Assembly: GCF_943846705.1 (NCBI RefSeq)
Contig: NZ_OX044366.1
Location: 2,852,001-2,916,000 of the forward strand
DNA: 64,000 bases
Reading direction: 5' to 3'
Source of the DNA: an uncultured Pseudomonas sp.
GTDB lineage: Bacteria; Pseudomonadota; Gammaproteobacteria; Pseudomonadales; Pseudomonadaceae
How positions within the stretch are numbered: the stretch's first letter is position 1; each line of letters opens with the position of its first letter. Position numbers and translations under genes: made by a program. The notes beneath the pieces are model-generated. The model saw only the letters and a list, made by a program, of their open reading frames with translations. It was not told where the DNA came from and ran no database searches. This document shows positions 1 through 8,860 of this stretch, piece after piece.

Positions 1-21
1 TAAGTTCTTAGCGGACAAGAA

Positions 22-45
22 AAAGCCCGACCTAGGTCGGGCTTT
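22..45. terminator. Hairpin terminator 3' of the porin gene
   Basis: A perfect 11-bp inverted repeat (22-32 with 35-45, core GCCCGACC/GGTCGGGC) has a 2-nt loop, with A-runs on the left and T-rich sequence on the right. It lies just 3' of the leftward porin gene and could also end a rightward transcript entering from outside the window. Confidence 0.85.
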
Positions 46-68
46 CTTTACCAGCTAAGCAATCTGAA

Positions 69-1400
69 TTACAGAACGCTCAGTGGGTATTCAACGATCA
101 GACGGAAGTCATTGTTATCGTTGTCGTACGAGCTGTTAGCACGATAGGTCGCGTTACGAATACGGAAAGACAAATCTTTCGCAGCGCCTTCTTGGATCAC
201 GTACTTAGCTTCGATGTCCAGTTCGTGCTCTTTTGCATCGACACCGCTACCAACATCAATATTGTCACCGGTGATATAGCGGGTCATGAAGCTCAGGCCC
301 GGAATACCGTAGGTAGCCATGTTGATGTCGTAACGAGCCTGCCAGGAACGCTCGTCCTTACCGATAAAGTCAGAGTACTGAACAGAGTTAGCTGTCCAAA
401 TAGTGCCGTTACCGTCAATGCCGTAGTTGTAACCGGTATCGCCGGAGGAGCGCTGGTGGGCGAGGGTGAATTTATGCGCGCCCAGCGAATAAGCTGCAGC
501 CAAGCTCCAGAGTTTGTTGTCCAGAGCGCCAGCCAGCTTACGGCCGTCATCATTTGACTTGTAGTAGTTGAAGTCAAAATTCAGACCCTGATCATCTGCC
601 AGTGGCAGGTTGTAGTTCAGGTTGACATATTTTTTCTTCCAGAAATCTTCAACGTCGGATGCATGGATTGCACCGCTGAAGTTGTCAGTGAAGCTGTAAC
701 TTGCACCAACGATGTTGGCAGACTTAAGGGTGTGACCCTTCTGTGTGTTGCTGTCACGGCCGGTGGCGGTTTGGCTGCTGATGGCTGTGAAGCGGCCAGC
801 AGTCAGTTCCAGACCTTCGATCTCATTACTGGTCAGCAGGGTGCCGGTAGCAACTTCTGGCAGGATACGGCTGTCATCGGTGGAAAACACTGGGCTGCCA
901 ACAAACTGGTTGCCATATTTCAAGACGGTATCAGAAACGCGGAACTTGATAGCGCCGCCAACTTCGGTCTGAGTGTCATCACCGCGACCGCTGTCAGTTT
1001 GTGCAAATTGGCCTGAGCCGTAACGACCACGACCGCTGTCCAGCTTAATGCTGCTCAAGCTATGCGCGTCAAAGCCAACGCCCACAGTACCTTGAGTGAA
1101 GCCGGATTCGGCCAGCAGACGAATGCCTAGGCCAAACTCTTCGCGATAGCCGTTTTTGTAGCGATCAGAATCGTTATTAGTTTTGCCGTCGCCATCGGAG
1201 TCGACAGTCAAATCGTCGTCAATTCCAATGTTGCCAGCGCCGTTGCGGAAGTCGCGATTGTGATACAGCGCGCGATTGAAGATATTGAAGCTGCTGTCTT
1301 CAACAAAGCCCTTGGATTCGGACTGGCTGGACGCCACGGCCATTTGGGTGGTGCCCGCTGCTACTGCGAGGGCGATTACGCTCCACTTCATCACTTGCAT
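69..1400 (-). CDS. oprD: OprD-family outer-membrane porin
   Basis: This 443-residue outer-membrane channel belongs to the OprD family, which takes up basic amino acids, small peptides or organic acids. It begins with a signal peptide (about residues 1-23, ending AVA-SS) and ends in beta-strand sequence with a typical C-terminal motif (EYPLSVL). Family landmarks visible include ESGFTQGTVGVGFDA and NSVQYSDF followed by SWQARYD. The ATG at 1400 follows an AAGGAG ribosome site 8 nt upstream. The locus next to HIT-slyX matches the P. aeruginosa oprD position. Several loops (around residues 60-80 and 130-145) are Asp/Gly-rich and differ from P. aeruginosa OprD, so substrate range cannot be assumed. 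The family call is certain; orthology to OprD itself is likely. Confidence 0.88.
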   Translation of the reverse strand: MQVMKWSVIALAVAAGTTQMAVASSQSESKGFVEDSSFNIFNRALYHNRDFRNGAGNIGIDDDLTVDSDGDGKTNNDSDRYKNGYREEFGLGIRLLAESGFTQGTVGVGFDAHSLSSIKLDSGRGRYGSGQFAQTDSGRGDDTQTEVGGAIKFRVSDTVLKYGNQFVGSPVFSTDDSRILPEVATGTLLTSNEIEGLELTAGRFTAISSQTATGRDSNTQKGHTLKSANIVGASYSFTDNFSGAIHASDVEDFWKKKYVNLNYNLPLADDQGLNFDFNYYKSNDDGRKLAGALDNKLWSLAAAYSLGAHKFTLAHQRSSGDTGYNYGIDGNGTIWTANSVQYSDFIGKDERSWQARYDINMATYGIPGLSFMTRYITGDNIDVGSGVDAKEHELDIEAKYVIQEGAAKDLSFRIRNATYRANSSYDNDNNDFRLIVEYPLSVL

Positions 1401-2149
1401 CGTGATTGCTCCTTTGGTTTAGAAAAGTTGCGTCGCCCGGCTGTTTGTTATAGGGCGACTCTTTCTTTTTGTGTCGGCGGTAACTTATAGCACGCTGCCT
1501 TTATTGGCGATAGTTGCAATCTATTCACCACGATTTCTTCACGCTCGTGTCGCAACGTTTATGAGTCATGTCGCATTTCTGTAGATGCTGCTGGCGTGCT
1601 TGAAGTCATTGCTGACGGTTTTTGCGCTTGCACAAGGCTTGATTTCGGCAGCCCGGCGGCTCAGTGCGATTCGTCATGGGTCACTTAAGCAATAATCGTG
1701 CGCAAAAAACTATTGAGCGCGTTTTCTGGGCTTGAGATGAGCAGGCTGTCTGTGGTTTTTTGGGTTGTGTAGTTGTTTGTTCGTGTTTTTTTAGGTTTTT
1801 CTTCTATTTTTCTTATGTTGTGAAGGGATTTTTATTAGTGATTTTTGCTGGTTTTTCAGAAGGTTGCAGTCGTAGTGGTGCATGCATGGCATGTGGCGGC
1901 TATGTAGGGATTACCGAAGGGAACAGTTTTAGTGCGCGGTATGGGGGAGTTGGTCGGGCGCCCTTTTATAGTGCGCTATGGTAAGGGGTGGGTCGTGGGT
2001 GCTGAGTTCGCTGCTTCGGCGTATCCTGCATCGCCGATTTTTTCGGGCTCAAGTTCTCGTGGCGAGGCTGGGATGTGCGGGCTTTTGCTCGGCCTATTCG
2101 GTTTTTGTCAAGGCAAGTGAGTCGGTTTGTATTAACGGGGGGAATAGTT
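1401..2149. other. 749-bp divergent intergenic region, no gene seen
   Basis: This region separates the leftward porin from the rightward HIT gene and must hold both promoters. I see no convincing protein: the short frames lack conserved-looking sequence. Roughly 1745-1860 is strikingly T-rich on the plus strand, with many runs of four or more T, whereas 1930-2140 is G-rich. The length is generous for two promoters, so an unannotated small RNA is possible, but nothing in the sequence proves one. Confidence 0.5.
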
Positions 2150-2575
2150 ATGTTTGTTCTGGATTCGCGGTTGCAGCAGGACACGGTTGTATTGGGTGAC
2201 TACCCGTTGTGCCGCCTGTTGCTGATGAACGATGCGCAGTACCCCTGGTTTATCCTGGTGCCTCGTCGTGAGGCTGTGAGTGAGCTATTCCAGCTGGATG
2301 CAGCGGATCAGTTGCAGCTCTGGCAGGAGACCAACGGTTTGGCTGAAGTGCTTAAAGACTGTTTTGCGGCGGATAAAATGAATGTCGCGACGCTGGGCAA
2401 TGTGGTCAGCCAGCTGCATATGCATGTCATCGTGCGCCGCCGTGATGATGTGGCTTGGCCTGCGTCTGTGTGGGGGCGTCATCCGTCGCAGGCGTATACG
2501 GTGGAGCAGCTGGCGGCACTGAAAGCGCGTTTGCGCCTGATTTTGACTGAGGATTTTTGTTTTGCTGAGGGCTGA
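2150..2575 (+). CDS. HIT-family (histidine triad) hydrolase
   Basis: This is a 141-residue HIT-domain protein, a superfamily of nucleotide phosphoramidases and dinucleotide polyphosphate hydrolases. The signature is NVVSQLHMHVIVRR with H90 and H92; the third position of the usual H-x-H-x-H triad is Ile94, as in a branch of short Gram-negative HIT proteins. The open frame reaches back to 2075, but the ATG at 2150 is chosen because a GGGGGGAA ribosome site precedes it and the family homology (FVLDSRLQQD) starts there. slyX follows immediately, so the two are probably co-transcribed. Substrate unknown. Confidence 0.85.
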   Translation: MFVLDSRLQQDTVVLGDYPLCRLLLMNDAQYPWFILVPRREAVSELFQLDAADQLQLWQETNGLAEVLKDCFAADKMNVATLGNVVSQLHMHVIVRRRDDVAWPASVWGRHPSQAYTVEQLAALKARLRLILTEDFCFAEG

Positions 2576-2578
2576 TTG

Positions 2579-2785
2579 GTGGAAGTAGAAGAGCAAGTCA
2601 ACGACCTACAAAGCCGCCTGGCTTTCCAGGACGATACTATTCAAGCGCTTAATGACGCGCTGGTAGCGCAGCAGCGTCTAATAGAGCGTTTGCAGTTGCA
2701 GGTGGCTGCCTTGATCAAGCGCCAAGATGAGGTGGGGTCGCAATTTGGCTTGGCCGAGGACGAAGTACCGCCGCCGCATTATTGA
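2579..2785 (+). CDS. slyX: SlyX family protein
   Basis: A small (68-69 residue) SlyX-like protein that is almost entirely predicted coiled coil (heptads through about residue 50), with the family sequence LQSRLAFQDDTIQALN and the C-terminal PPPHY. Its function is not known. It starts right after the HIT gene stop: the candidates are TTG at 2576 and GTG at 2579, and I prefer GTG because it lies 8 nt after a GAGG ribosome site. Probable two-gene operon with the HIT gene, ended by the hairpin at 2799-2825. Confidence 0.85.
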   Translation: MEVEEQVNDLQSRLAFQDDTIQALNDALVAQQRLIERLQLQVAALIKRQDEVGSQFGLAEDEVPPPHY

Positions 2786-2798
2786 AACGCTAGAATGC

Positions 2799-2825
2799 AA
2801 AAGGCCCGCGCTGTGCGGGCCTTTT
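2799..2825. terminator. Bidirectional terminator slyX / cold-shock gene
   Basis: A perfect 11-bp stem (2799-2809 with 2815-2825, core GGCCCGC/GCGGGCC) is flanked by A-run and T-run, so it can terminate both the rightward slyX transcript and the leftward cold-shock gene. Confidence 0.9.
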
Positions 2826-2837
2826 GCGTTTATACGC

Positions 2838-3440
2838 TTAGCGCCTTGCAGGTAGTGCGGCGATTACGTCTTCGGCCTGTAGGCCTTTGTCGCGCTGCAT
2901 GACAGCGAATTCGACCCGCTGACCCTCGACCAATACGCGGTGGCCTTCACCGCGAATGGCGCGAAAGTGCACGAAAATATCATCACCTGAGTCGCGGGAG
3001 ATAAAGCCGAAGCCTTTCGAGGTGTTGAACCATTTCACCGTGCCCGTTTCGCGGTCGCCCAAGTCTTGCTGGCTTGAAGTATTGCGCGACTGCAAGCGCA
3101 GGTTGGTTGCGAGGTGTATGGCCACGGCTGCTGCAATGATGATCAGGCTAAACAGGCTGGCGGGTTGGTTGGCAATTTCGGCTAATGGAGCCAGCAGTAT
3201 CAAGGCTTGCAGCAGGGTGCCAAGTACCAGTAGGGCGGAAACCAGATTTTGCGCTTGATGGCGCAGGCCGACGTGCCAAATCGGCAGTTGTGGGGCGAGT
3301 AACAGGTTCAGGAGGCCGAACAGCCCAAGGCATAGGGCGTCGGGGTGGGCTAAAAGTGACAGTGGGGTGTTGCTGAAGGCTGGAGCAAAAGAAAGCAGCA
3401 GGGCGATAACGCCCGTCAGGAGGTGGACAATTTTCAACAT
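2838..3440 (-). CDS. Membrane protein with C-terminal cold-shock domain
   Basis: This 200-residue protein has two parts. The first ~110 residues are hydrophobic with about four membrane segments. After a short polar linker, residues ~130-198 form a complete cold-shock domain: GTVKWFNTSKGFGFI contains RNP1 (KGFGFI), and DIFVHFRAI is RNP2. A membrane-anchored nucleic-acid-binding CSD is the straightforward reading. The role is unknown; it is not a classical soluble CspA. The open frame begins at a TTG (3446), but the ATG at 3440 is a better start. The position between slyX and dps matches P. aeruginosa synteny as I recall it. Confidence 0.82.
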   Translation of the reverse strand: MLKIVHLLTGVIALLLSFAPAFSNTPLSLLAHPDALCLGLFGLLNLLLAPQLPIWHVGLRHQAQNLVSALLVLGTLLQALILLAPLAEIANQPASLFSLIIIAAAVAIHLATNLRLQSRNTSSQQDLGDRETGTVKWFNTSKGFGFISRDSGDDIFVHFRAIRGEGHRVLVEGQRVEFAVMQRDKGLQAEDVIAALPARR

Positions 3441-3602
3441 GTTCAATTAGCTCGCTTAATTTAAAGAGTCAACGGAGGGCTGGCTGCGCGTATTTGGCGT
3501 TGCAAGGGAGGATTCGAAGCGCGTGGTACCAGCCTGTGTGCCGAACCATGGGCGGTTCAGCGACACGGAGCGTATTTAACAGTAAAGAGGTGGGGTTCTC
3601 AA

Positions 3603-4670
3603 TCAAGCGTGCAGTGCAGTTTGAGCGGCGCTGGGGTTTACCCGGTTGCGGCCATCGTTCTTGGCTTGATAAAGCGCATCGTCGGCGCGGGTAAGCAGGC
3701 TTTCCAGGGTGTCGTTAGGTACTGCCAGGGCATAGCCGAAAGAGGCGGTGATGCTGTCGAGTACTTCGTCCGTGCGGCGAACTTTGATGCGCAGAGATTC
3801 GATTTTGTGCCGCAATTGTTCGGCAAAGGCGTGGGCGGTTGTGCCGTCAAAGCAGTCGCGCAGGATGATGCAGAACTCTTCGCCGCCGTAGCGGGCTGCA
3901 ATGGCGCGGGCGGGCAGGGTCTCGCGCAGTAACTGGCCGACATGCTGCAGTACGCGATCGCCCAAGGGGTGGCCGTACTGGTCGTTAAACTGCTTGAAGT
4001 GATCGATGTCCAGCATCACCAGGGCAATTCCGCCATGCTCTGTGCTCAAGGTCTGCTCAAGCAGGCGGCTGAAAGCGTTACGGTTGAAGACCTGTGTCAG
4101 GTTATCCAGTGTGGCGGCGATGTGCGCGCGTTCAAGTTGGCCGCGCAGGCTCTTGATCTCTTGTTGGGCGGCGTTTAGGCGATAAAGAAATTTGGTTTGC
4201 TGGTCCTGCATCAGCTGTGTGCTTTCTTGCAGTTCAGTTAAAACGCTGGGCAGGTCGTCAATGATCGGCTCTTGCAGTGCCGCCAGGCCGAGCTCCAGGC
4301 TGACTTGATAGTTGCTGCTGCCAGTGATGCTGCGTGACACATTGCCTTCGATATCGTCGACCAGTTCGATGACCTGCTGCTGACCGGCTCGTGCCTCTTC
4401 GAGTTCGCCGTGGATGATGTAGTCGCGAAAGAGCTTGGCTGCGGTTTCCGGTGGAAAGCTGTCAAAGTCTGCGACGGTCTTATCCAAGCGTCGATTGAGC
4501 TCGGGTTCAAGTCCTTTGCTGTAGGTGTACCAAAGGGCGTAGTGCACGGGGTTTGGTGGGATGTCATGGCGCATCATTAGCGGTACTGCTTTTTTCAGAA
4601 GAGCAGCCGCGTCGCGGGTTACTTCGGGATACAACTCTAGAATGCCGGGGGCTTTTCTGGGAGTGTTCAT
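3603..4670 (-). CDS. GGDEF diguanylate cyclase
   Basis: This 355-residue putative diguanylate cyclase would make c-di-GMP from two GTP. The N-terminal ~150 residues form an uncharacterised helical region (HYALWYTYSKG, then FRDYIIHGELEEAR), followed by a coiled-coil linker (~160-185) and a full GGDEF domain from ~185. The active site is RYGGEEF (GGEEF at ~262-266) and the substrate region has LDIDHFKQFND. The inhibitory I-site RxxD expected just upstream is absent (PARA at that place), so simple product inhibition through it is unlikely. No membrane segment. The start used is ATG 4670; a GTG at 4679 is possible. Neither has a strong ribosome site. Confidence 0.9.
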   Translation of the reverse strand: MNTPRKAPGILELYPEVTRDAAALLKKAVPLMMRHDIPPNPVHYALWYTYSKGLEPELNRRLDKTVADFDSFPPETAAKLFRDYIIHGELEEARAGQQQVIELVDDIEGNVSRSITGSSNYQVSLELGLAALQEPIIDDLPSVLTELQESTQLMQDQQTKFLYRLNAAQQEIKSLRGQLERAHIAATLDNLTQVFNRNAFSRLLEQTLSTEHGGIALVMLDIDHFKQFNDQYGHPLGDRVLQHVGQLLRETLPARAIAARYGGEEFCIILRDCFDGTTAHAFAEQLRHKIESLRIKVRRTDEVLDSITASFGYALAVPNDTLESLLTRADDALYQAKNDGRNRVNPSAAQTALHA

Positions 4671-4782
4671 GCACGTCACTGTGTCAGGTTTCTAGTTGGT
4701 CGAAGCATAGAACAGCTGCTGCTCATTCGCCTAACAAAAGCCTGTGGATACAAGACCTTTCTGTAGTGCGCGCATCCAGAAA

Positions 4783-4819
4783 ACCATAAACCTCGGCAAA
4801 GTAAACCGAGGTTTATGGT
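4783..4819. terminator. Strong hairpin between dps and the GGDEF gene
   Basis: A perfect 14-bp stem (4783-4796 with 4806-4819, core AAACCTCGG/CCGAGGTTT) has a 9-nt loop. It lies ~86 nt 3' of the leftward dps-like gene and ~113 nt upstream of the GGDEF start. It lacks a long T-tract, so it may be a terminator or an mRNA-stabilising hairpin. Confidence 0.6.
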
Positions 4820-4904
4820 GTGGGTCGCACTTGAAAGCCTAATGGCTTAATTGGTCGGCAGCTAAGCGAGTATTGACGAAGATGCTGACCTTTGTGCGAT
4901 GTGT

Positions 4905-5375
4905 CTAGGCGGCCAACAGGCTGCGCAGCATCCAGGCGGTTTTTTCATGAACCTGCATGCGTTGTGTCAGCAAGTCTGCGGTAGGTTCATCGCTGACTTT
5001 ATCCAGCAACGGAAAAATTCCGCGGGCTGTGCGTACGACCGCTTCCTGGCCTTGAACCAGCAACTTGATCATCTCTTGTGCATCTGGCACGCCTTCTTCT
5101 TCTTTAATAGAGGAGAGGCGGGCGTAGGCCGCATAAGTGCCAGGTGCGGGGAAGCCGAGGGTGCGAATGCGTTCTGCGATATCGTCCACCGCCAGCGCCA
5201 GTTCGGTGTATTGACCTTCAAACATCAGGTGCAAGGTGTTGAACATCGGACCGGTGACGTTCCAGTGGAAGTTATGGGTTTTCAGATAAAGCGTGTAGGT
5301 GTCGGCGAGTAAGCGCGACAAGCCTTCGGCGATGGCGGCGCGATCCTGCTCGGCAATTCCAATGTTGATTTCCAT
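4905..5375 (-). CDS. dps: Dps-family ferritin-like stress protein
   Basis: This 156-residue Dps/ferritin-like protein would form a dodecameric iron-storing, DNA-protecting shell. The ferroxidase signature is visible as HNFHWNVTGPMFNTLHLMFE and then the ELALAVDDIAERIR helix, where His and Asp/Glu from neighbouring subunits bind iron. The frame extends to 5426, but ATG 5375 is chosen because it follows GGAGAAA and gives the family-typical N-terminus. No Lys-rich N-terminal tail is present, so direct DNA binding is uncertain. It is transcribed alone; the hairpin at 4783-4819 probably ends it. Confidence 0.9.
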   Translation of the reverse strand: MEINIGIAEQDRAAIAEGLSRLLADTYTLYLKTHNFHWNVTGPMFNTLHLMFEGQYTELALAVDDIAERIRTLGFPAPGTYAAYARLSSIKEEEGVPDAQEMIKLLVQGQEAVVRTARGIFPLLDKVSDEPTADLLTQRMQVHEKTAWMLRSLLAA

Positions 5376-5571
5376 ACCATTTCTCCTCTCGGGTGGACGG
5401 GCTTTGGCTGCCCCTTTAATGAGCAAAGCCTAACATGACGGCTATTGAGCACTCGTGTGGTTTATATCAATTGGCATGTTGTTTGGGTGGTGTTGCTGGG
5501 CCTGAGGTTAATATTTTTTGGCTCGGTGAGTTCTGGGTAGGTGGCGCGCAGAGAGGGGCTGGTTTTGTACT

Positions 5572-6690
5572 TCAGCGGTGCGCCAGTTCTGGGTGCTGCT
5601 GCAGTGCTTGATTGAATAACTTGACCCAATGAGGGCTGAACTGAGTCCCGGCTAGGTTGTTGATTTCGAGAATGGCGCGCAGCAGAGGGCGTTTGTTCAG
5701 TGCTTGGTGGGCGCGTTCGTGGGTGCGTGCGTCGAAGGTGTCGACGATGTTGATAATCAGCGCCCCCGGACGGGTTGCGGTTTCCAGTAGACCTTTGGGG
5801 TAGCCACTGCCGTCAGCGCGCTCCTGGTGCTGTAGGACCATTTGCGCTGCTGCGTCCCAGTGCGGCATGCGCTTGAGTAAGTCGTGGCCGATGCGTGGGT
5901 GAGATTGCATCTGGCGGCGTTCTTCGTGAGTCAAGTTGGTCTTTTTGTGTAGCATTTCCAGTGGCAGGAAGGCCATGCCTACGTCGTGCAGGCAGATGGC
6001 TGCCGTCAGTTGCTCGGGGCGTTCTGGAGTGCCGCCCAGTCGGTTGATAGCCAAGGCCAGGTCGAGCTGGCGTAACCCGCGGCCTTGCCAGAAGTGTGAG
6101 CGGCGCTCGCTGGCTTGCATTAAATCGACAAAGAACAGCAGGTCAGCCTCCGGTTCGATGCCATGACGCCTAAGCAGTGCAGCTGCTGCAGGGTGCTCGG
6201 CGGTGTTGATGCTGGCTACTTGTGAACTGGGGTCGAGTTGTTGCAGCAGCGCGCTGCGAATGCTGGTTTGTTGTGCTGGTGGGGTGCGTGCAATATGGCT
6301 CAGCGCCTGGCTCAGCGCCTGGCTCTGGCTTGCACTGAGTCGTGCCTCGGGGCCGCCGAATGCGTGATGGATAAGCTCTTTGAGGTGGTCGAGAGTGAGC
6401 AGGAGGATATCGCCCAGCAGGCTGTCAAAGTCCAGCTGGCCTTCGCGCAAGCAAGACAGCACATCCTCCGTTGCCTGCGGGACGCTCATCAGCGTGCCCA
6501 GGCCGATGCAACCTAGGTTGCCTTTGAGCGTATGCACCAGGCGAAACAACTCACGCAGGCGCTCGTTATCATCTGGCGCGTGCTCAAGCTCAATCAGTAA
6601 TTGCTCGCAGCGTTGGAATTGTTCGTTGGACTCCAGGCGGAAGTCGTCCAGCAAGTCACTGGATAATTGCGCCAGGTTTGGCCTGCTCAT
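5572..6690 (-). CDS. HPt domain fused to HD-GYP domain
   Basis: A 372-residue signalling protein. Residues ~10-115 form a histidine phosphotransfer (HPt) domain with LVHTLKGNLG (phospho-acceptor His53). Residues ~185-365 form an HD-GYP domain with HDVGM (H235, D236), HPRIGHDLL and ERADGSGYPKG. The usual HHE metal motif before DGSGYP reads HQE here (Gln replaces the second His), so phosphodiesterase activity on c-di-GMP needs testing. The fusion suggests phosphorelay control of c-di-GMP turnover. Start ATG 6690 has GGAGAAG upstream; the frame stays open to 6957 but that part overlaps the aspS promoter. I do not recall this gene at the equivalent P. aeruginosa position. Confidence 0.85.
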   Translation of the reverse strand: MSRPNLAQLSSDLLDDFRLESNEQFQRCEQLLIELEHAPDDNERLRELFRLVHTLKGNLGCIGLGTLMSVPQATEDVLSCLREGQLDFDSLLGDILLLTLDHLKELIHHAFGGPEARLSASQSQALSQALSHIARTPPAQQTSIRSALLQQLDPSSQVASINTAEHPAAAALLRRHGIEPEADLLFFVDLMQASERRSHFWQGRGLRQLDLALAINRLGGTPERPEQLTAAICLHDVGMAFLPLEMLHKKTNLTHEERRQMQSHPRIGHDLLKRMPHWDAAAQMVLQHQERADGSGYPKGLLETATRPGALIINIVDTFDARTHERAHQALNKRPLLRAILEINNLAGTQFSPHWVKLFNQALQQHPELAHR

Positions 6691-6768
6691 ACGCTTCTCC
6701 ACTAATCGATGGTCAGATAGCTGCATGCCTAGTATAGGGAGGGCTGACAATAGCGCGCGGGGCAGCGG

Positions 6769-6797
6769 CTGCAAGTGACGGCTTAACCATATATAAT
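6769..6797 (+). promoter_or_regulatory. Probable sigma70 promoter of aspS
   Basis: A consensus -10 TATAAT (6792-6797) is preceded by a weak -35 (CTGCAA, 6769-6774) at 17-bp spacing. This gives a leader of about 170 nt before the aspS ATG. Confidence 0.45.
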
Positions 6798-6974
6798 CCC
6801 GGCCTTTGCCGTGTTTTATGGGATTTGCAGGCGAGTGCGTATGCGCCAGCTGACATTTATGCCCCCCTGAAAAACAGCGCAATTGCGGAATCTGGCGAAT
6901 GCGCCTGCCGGCCCACGAGCGTCGCAAGCACTGCGGCCCAACGAATTCAAGACTCAAGAGAAGCGACCACCACC

Positions 6975-8750
6975 ATGATGCGCAGCCATTATTGCGGCCA
7001 ACTGAACGAGAGCCTGGACGGCCAGGAAATCACCCTTTGCGGTTGGGTGCACCGCCGCCGTGACCATGGCGGGGTAATTTTCCTCGACATCCGTGACCGT
7101 GAAGGTCTGGCCCAGGTGGTATTCGACCCGGATCGCGCGGAAACTTTTGCTGCCGCCGATAAAGTGCGCAGCGAATATGTGGTGAAAATCACCGGCAAGG
7201 TGCGCCTGCGTCCAGCTGGTGCTGGCAATGCCAACATGGCGTCCGGCGCTATCGAAGTGCTGGGTTATGAGCTGGAAGTGTTGAACGAGGCGGAAACCCC
7301 GCCATTCCCGCTCAATGAGTACACCGACGTCGGTGAAGAAACCCGCCTGCGCTACCGCTTTATCGACCTGCGTCGCCCGGAAATGGCGGCCAAGTTGAAG
7401 CTGCGTTCGAGCATCACCAGCAGCATTCGTCGCTACTTGGATGACAACGGCTTCCTCGATGTGGAAACGCCGATCCTCACCCGCGCCACGCCAGAAGGCG
7501 CGCGTGACTATCTGGTGCCAAGCCGCACCCACGCCGGCAGCTTCTTCGCGCTGCCGCAGTCGCCGCAGCTGTTCAAGCAATTGCTGATGGTTGCCGGCTT
7601 TGACCGCTACTACCAGATCGCCAAGTGCTTCCGTGACGAAGACCTGCGCGCCGACCGTCAGCCTGAATTCACTCAGATCGACATCGAAACCAGCTTCCTC
7701 GATGAGGCTGACATCATGGCCATCACCGAGAAGATGATTCGCCAGCTGTTCAAAGAAGTGCTGGATGTTGAGTTTGGTGAGCTGCCGCACATGACCCTGG
7801 CTGAAGCCATGCGTCGTTATGGTTCGGACAAGCCGGACCTGCGCAACCCACTGGAGCTGGTCGACGTTGCCGACCAACTTAAGGATGTCGACTTCAAGGT
7901 GTTCGCCGGCCCAGCCAACGACCCGAAGTGCCGCGTGACCGCCTTGCGTGTTCCGGGCGGCGCGAGCATGCCGCGTAAGCAGATCGACGATTACACCAAG
8001 TTTGTCGGCATCTACGGTGCCAAGGGCTTGGCCTACATCAAGGTCAACGAGCGTGCCAACGGTGTTGATGGGCTGCAGTCGCCGATCGTCAAAAACATCC
8101 CGCTGGACAACATCAATGTGATCCTTGATCGCGTCGGTGCGGTTGATGGTGACATCGTGTTCTTCGGTGCAGACAAGGCCAAGATCGTTTCCGAAGCGTT
8201 GGGCGCACTGCGCATCAAGCTGGGTCACGACCTCAACTTGTTGACCTGTGAGTGGGCGCCGCTGTGGGTGGTCGACTTCCCGATGTTTGAAGAGAACGAC
8301 GACGGCAGCCTTACCGCCATGCACCACCCATTCACCGCGCCGAGCTGCAGCCCGGAAGAGCTGGAAGCCAACCCGGCGGGCGCGCTGTCGCGTGCCTATG
8401 ACATGGTACTGAATGGCACTGAGTTAGGCGGCGGTTCGATCCGTATCCACGACAAATCGATGCAGCAGACGGTGTTCCGCGTGCTGGGTATCAGCGAAGA
8501 AGAGCAGCAGGAGAAATTCGGCTTCCTCCTCGACGCCCTGAAGTTCGGTGCGCCGCCCCATGGTGGTCTGGCTTTCGGCCTGGATCGCCTGGTCATGCTG
8601 ATGACCGGCGCACAGTCGATCCGCGAAGTGATTGCCTTCCCGAAAACCCAGAGCGCAGCCTGTGTCATGACCCAGGCGCCGGGCGAGGTGGATAACAAGT
8701 CGTTGCGTGAATTGCACATTCGTCTGCGTGAGCAGCCGAAAGCGGAATAA
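6975..8750 (+). CDS. aspS: Aspartyl-tRNA synthetase
   Basis: A 591-residue bacterial-type class II aspartyl-tRNA synthetase, which charges tRNA with aspartate. In order: an N-terminal OB-fold anticodon domain (GWVHRRRDHGGVIFLDIRDREG), class II motif 2 region (FRDEDLRADRQPEFTQ), the GAD insertion domain (~290-410) and motif 3 (GLAFGLDRLVMLM). Pseudomonas AspRS is known to be non-discriminating and also makes Asp-tRNA-Asn for GatCAB. The frame is open from 6825, but ATG 6975 gives the standard MMRSHYCGQ start; ATG 6978 is the alternative. A strong terminator follows. Confidence 0.97.
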   Translation: MMRSHYCGQLNESLDGQEITLCGWVHRRRDHGGVIFLDIRDREGLAQVVFDPDRAETFAAADKVRSEYVVKITGKVRLRPAGAGNANMASGAIEVLGYELEVLNEAETPPFPLNEYTDVGEETRLRYRFIDLRRPEMAAKLKLRSSITSSIRRYLDDNGFLDVETPILTRATPEGARDYLVPSRTHAGSFFALPQSPQLFKQLLMVAGFDRYYQIAKCFRDEDLRADRQPEFTQIDIETSFLDEADIMAITEKMIRQLFKEVLDVEFGELPHMTLAEAMRRYGSDKPDLRNPLELVDVADQLKDVDFKVFAGPANDPKCRVTALRVPGGASMPRKQIDDYTKFVGIYGAKGLAYIKVNERANGVDGLQSPIVKNIPLDNINVILDRVGAVDGDIVFFGADKAKIVSEALGALRIKLGHDLNLLTCEWAPLWVVDFPMFEENDDGSLTAMHHPFTAPSCSPEELEANPAGALSRAYDMVLNGTELGGGSIRIHDKSMQQTVFRVLGISEEEQQEKFGFLLDALKFGAPPHGGLAFGLDRLVMLMTGAQSIREVIAFPKTQSAACVMTQAPGEVDNKSLRELHIRLREQPKAE

Positions 8751-8757
8751 AGCGTAA

Positions 8758-8789
8758 GAAGAAGCCTGGTTTTCCAGGCTTCTTCTTTA
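8758..8789 (+). terminator. aspS terminator
   Basis: An inverted repeat (GAAGAAGCCTGG pairing with CCAGGCTTCTTC) directly 3' of aspS is followed by TTT. Confidence 0.85.
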
Positions 8790-8860
8790 TGGCCGGGTGC
8801 AGAGCTGAGCGTGCTCAGCTGCTGCGCTCGACATTGAATCTGAAGCAACCGGAGTGAGTT

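Noticed and set aside
6954..8327. Long minus-strand frame opposite aspS (457 codons)
   Set aside because: It lies wholly within or against aspS, which is certain; the translation has no recognisable motif and is His/Val-rich as expected for a shadow of a GC-rich gene.
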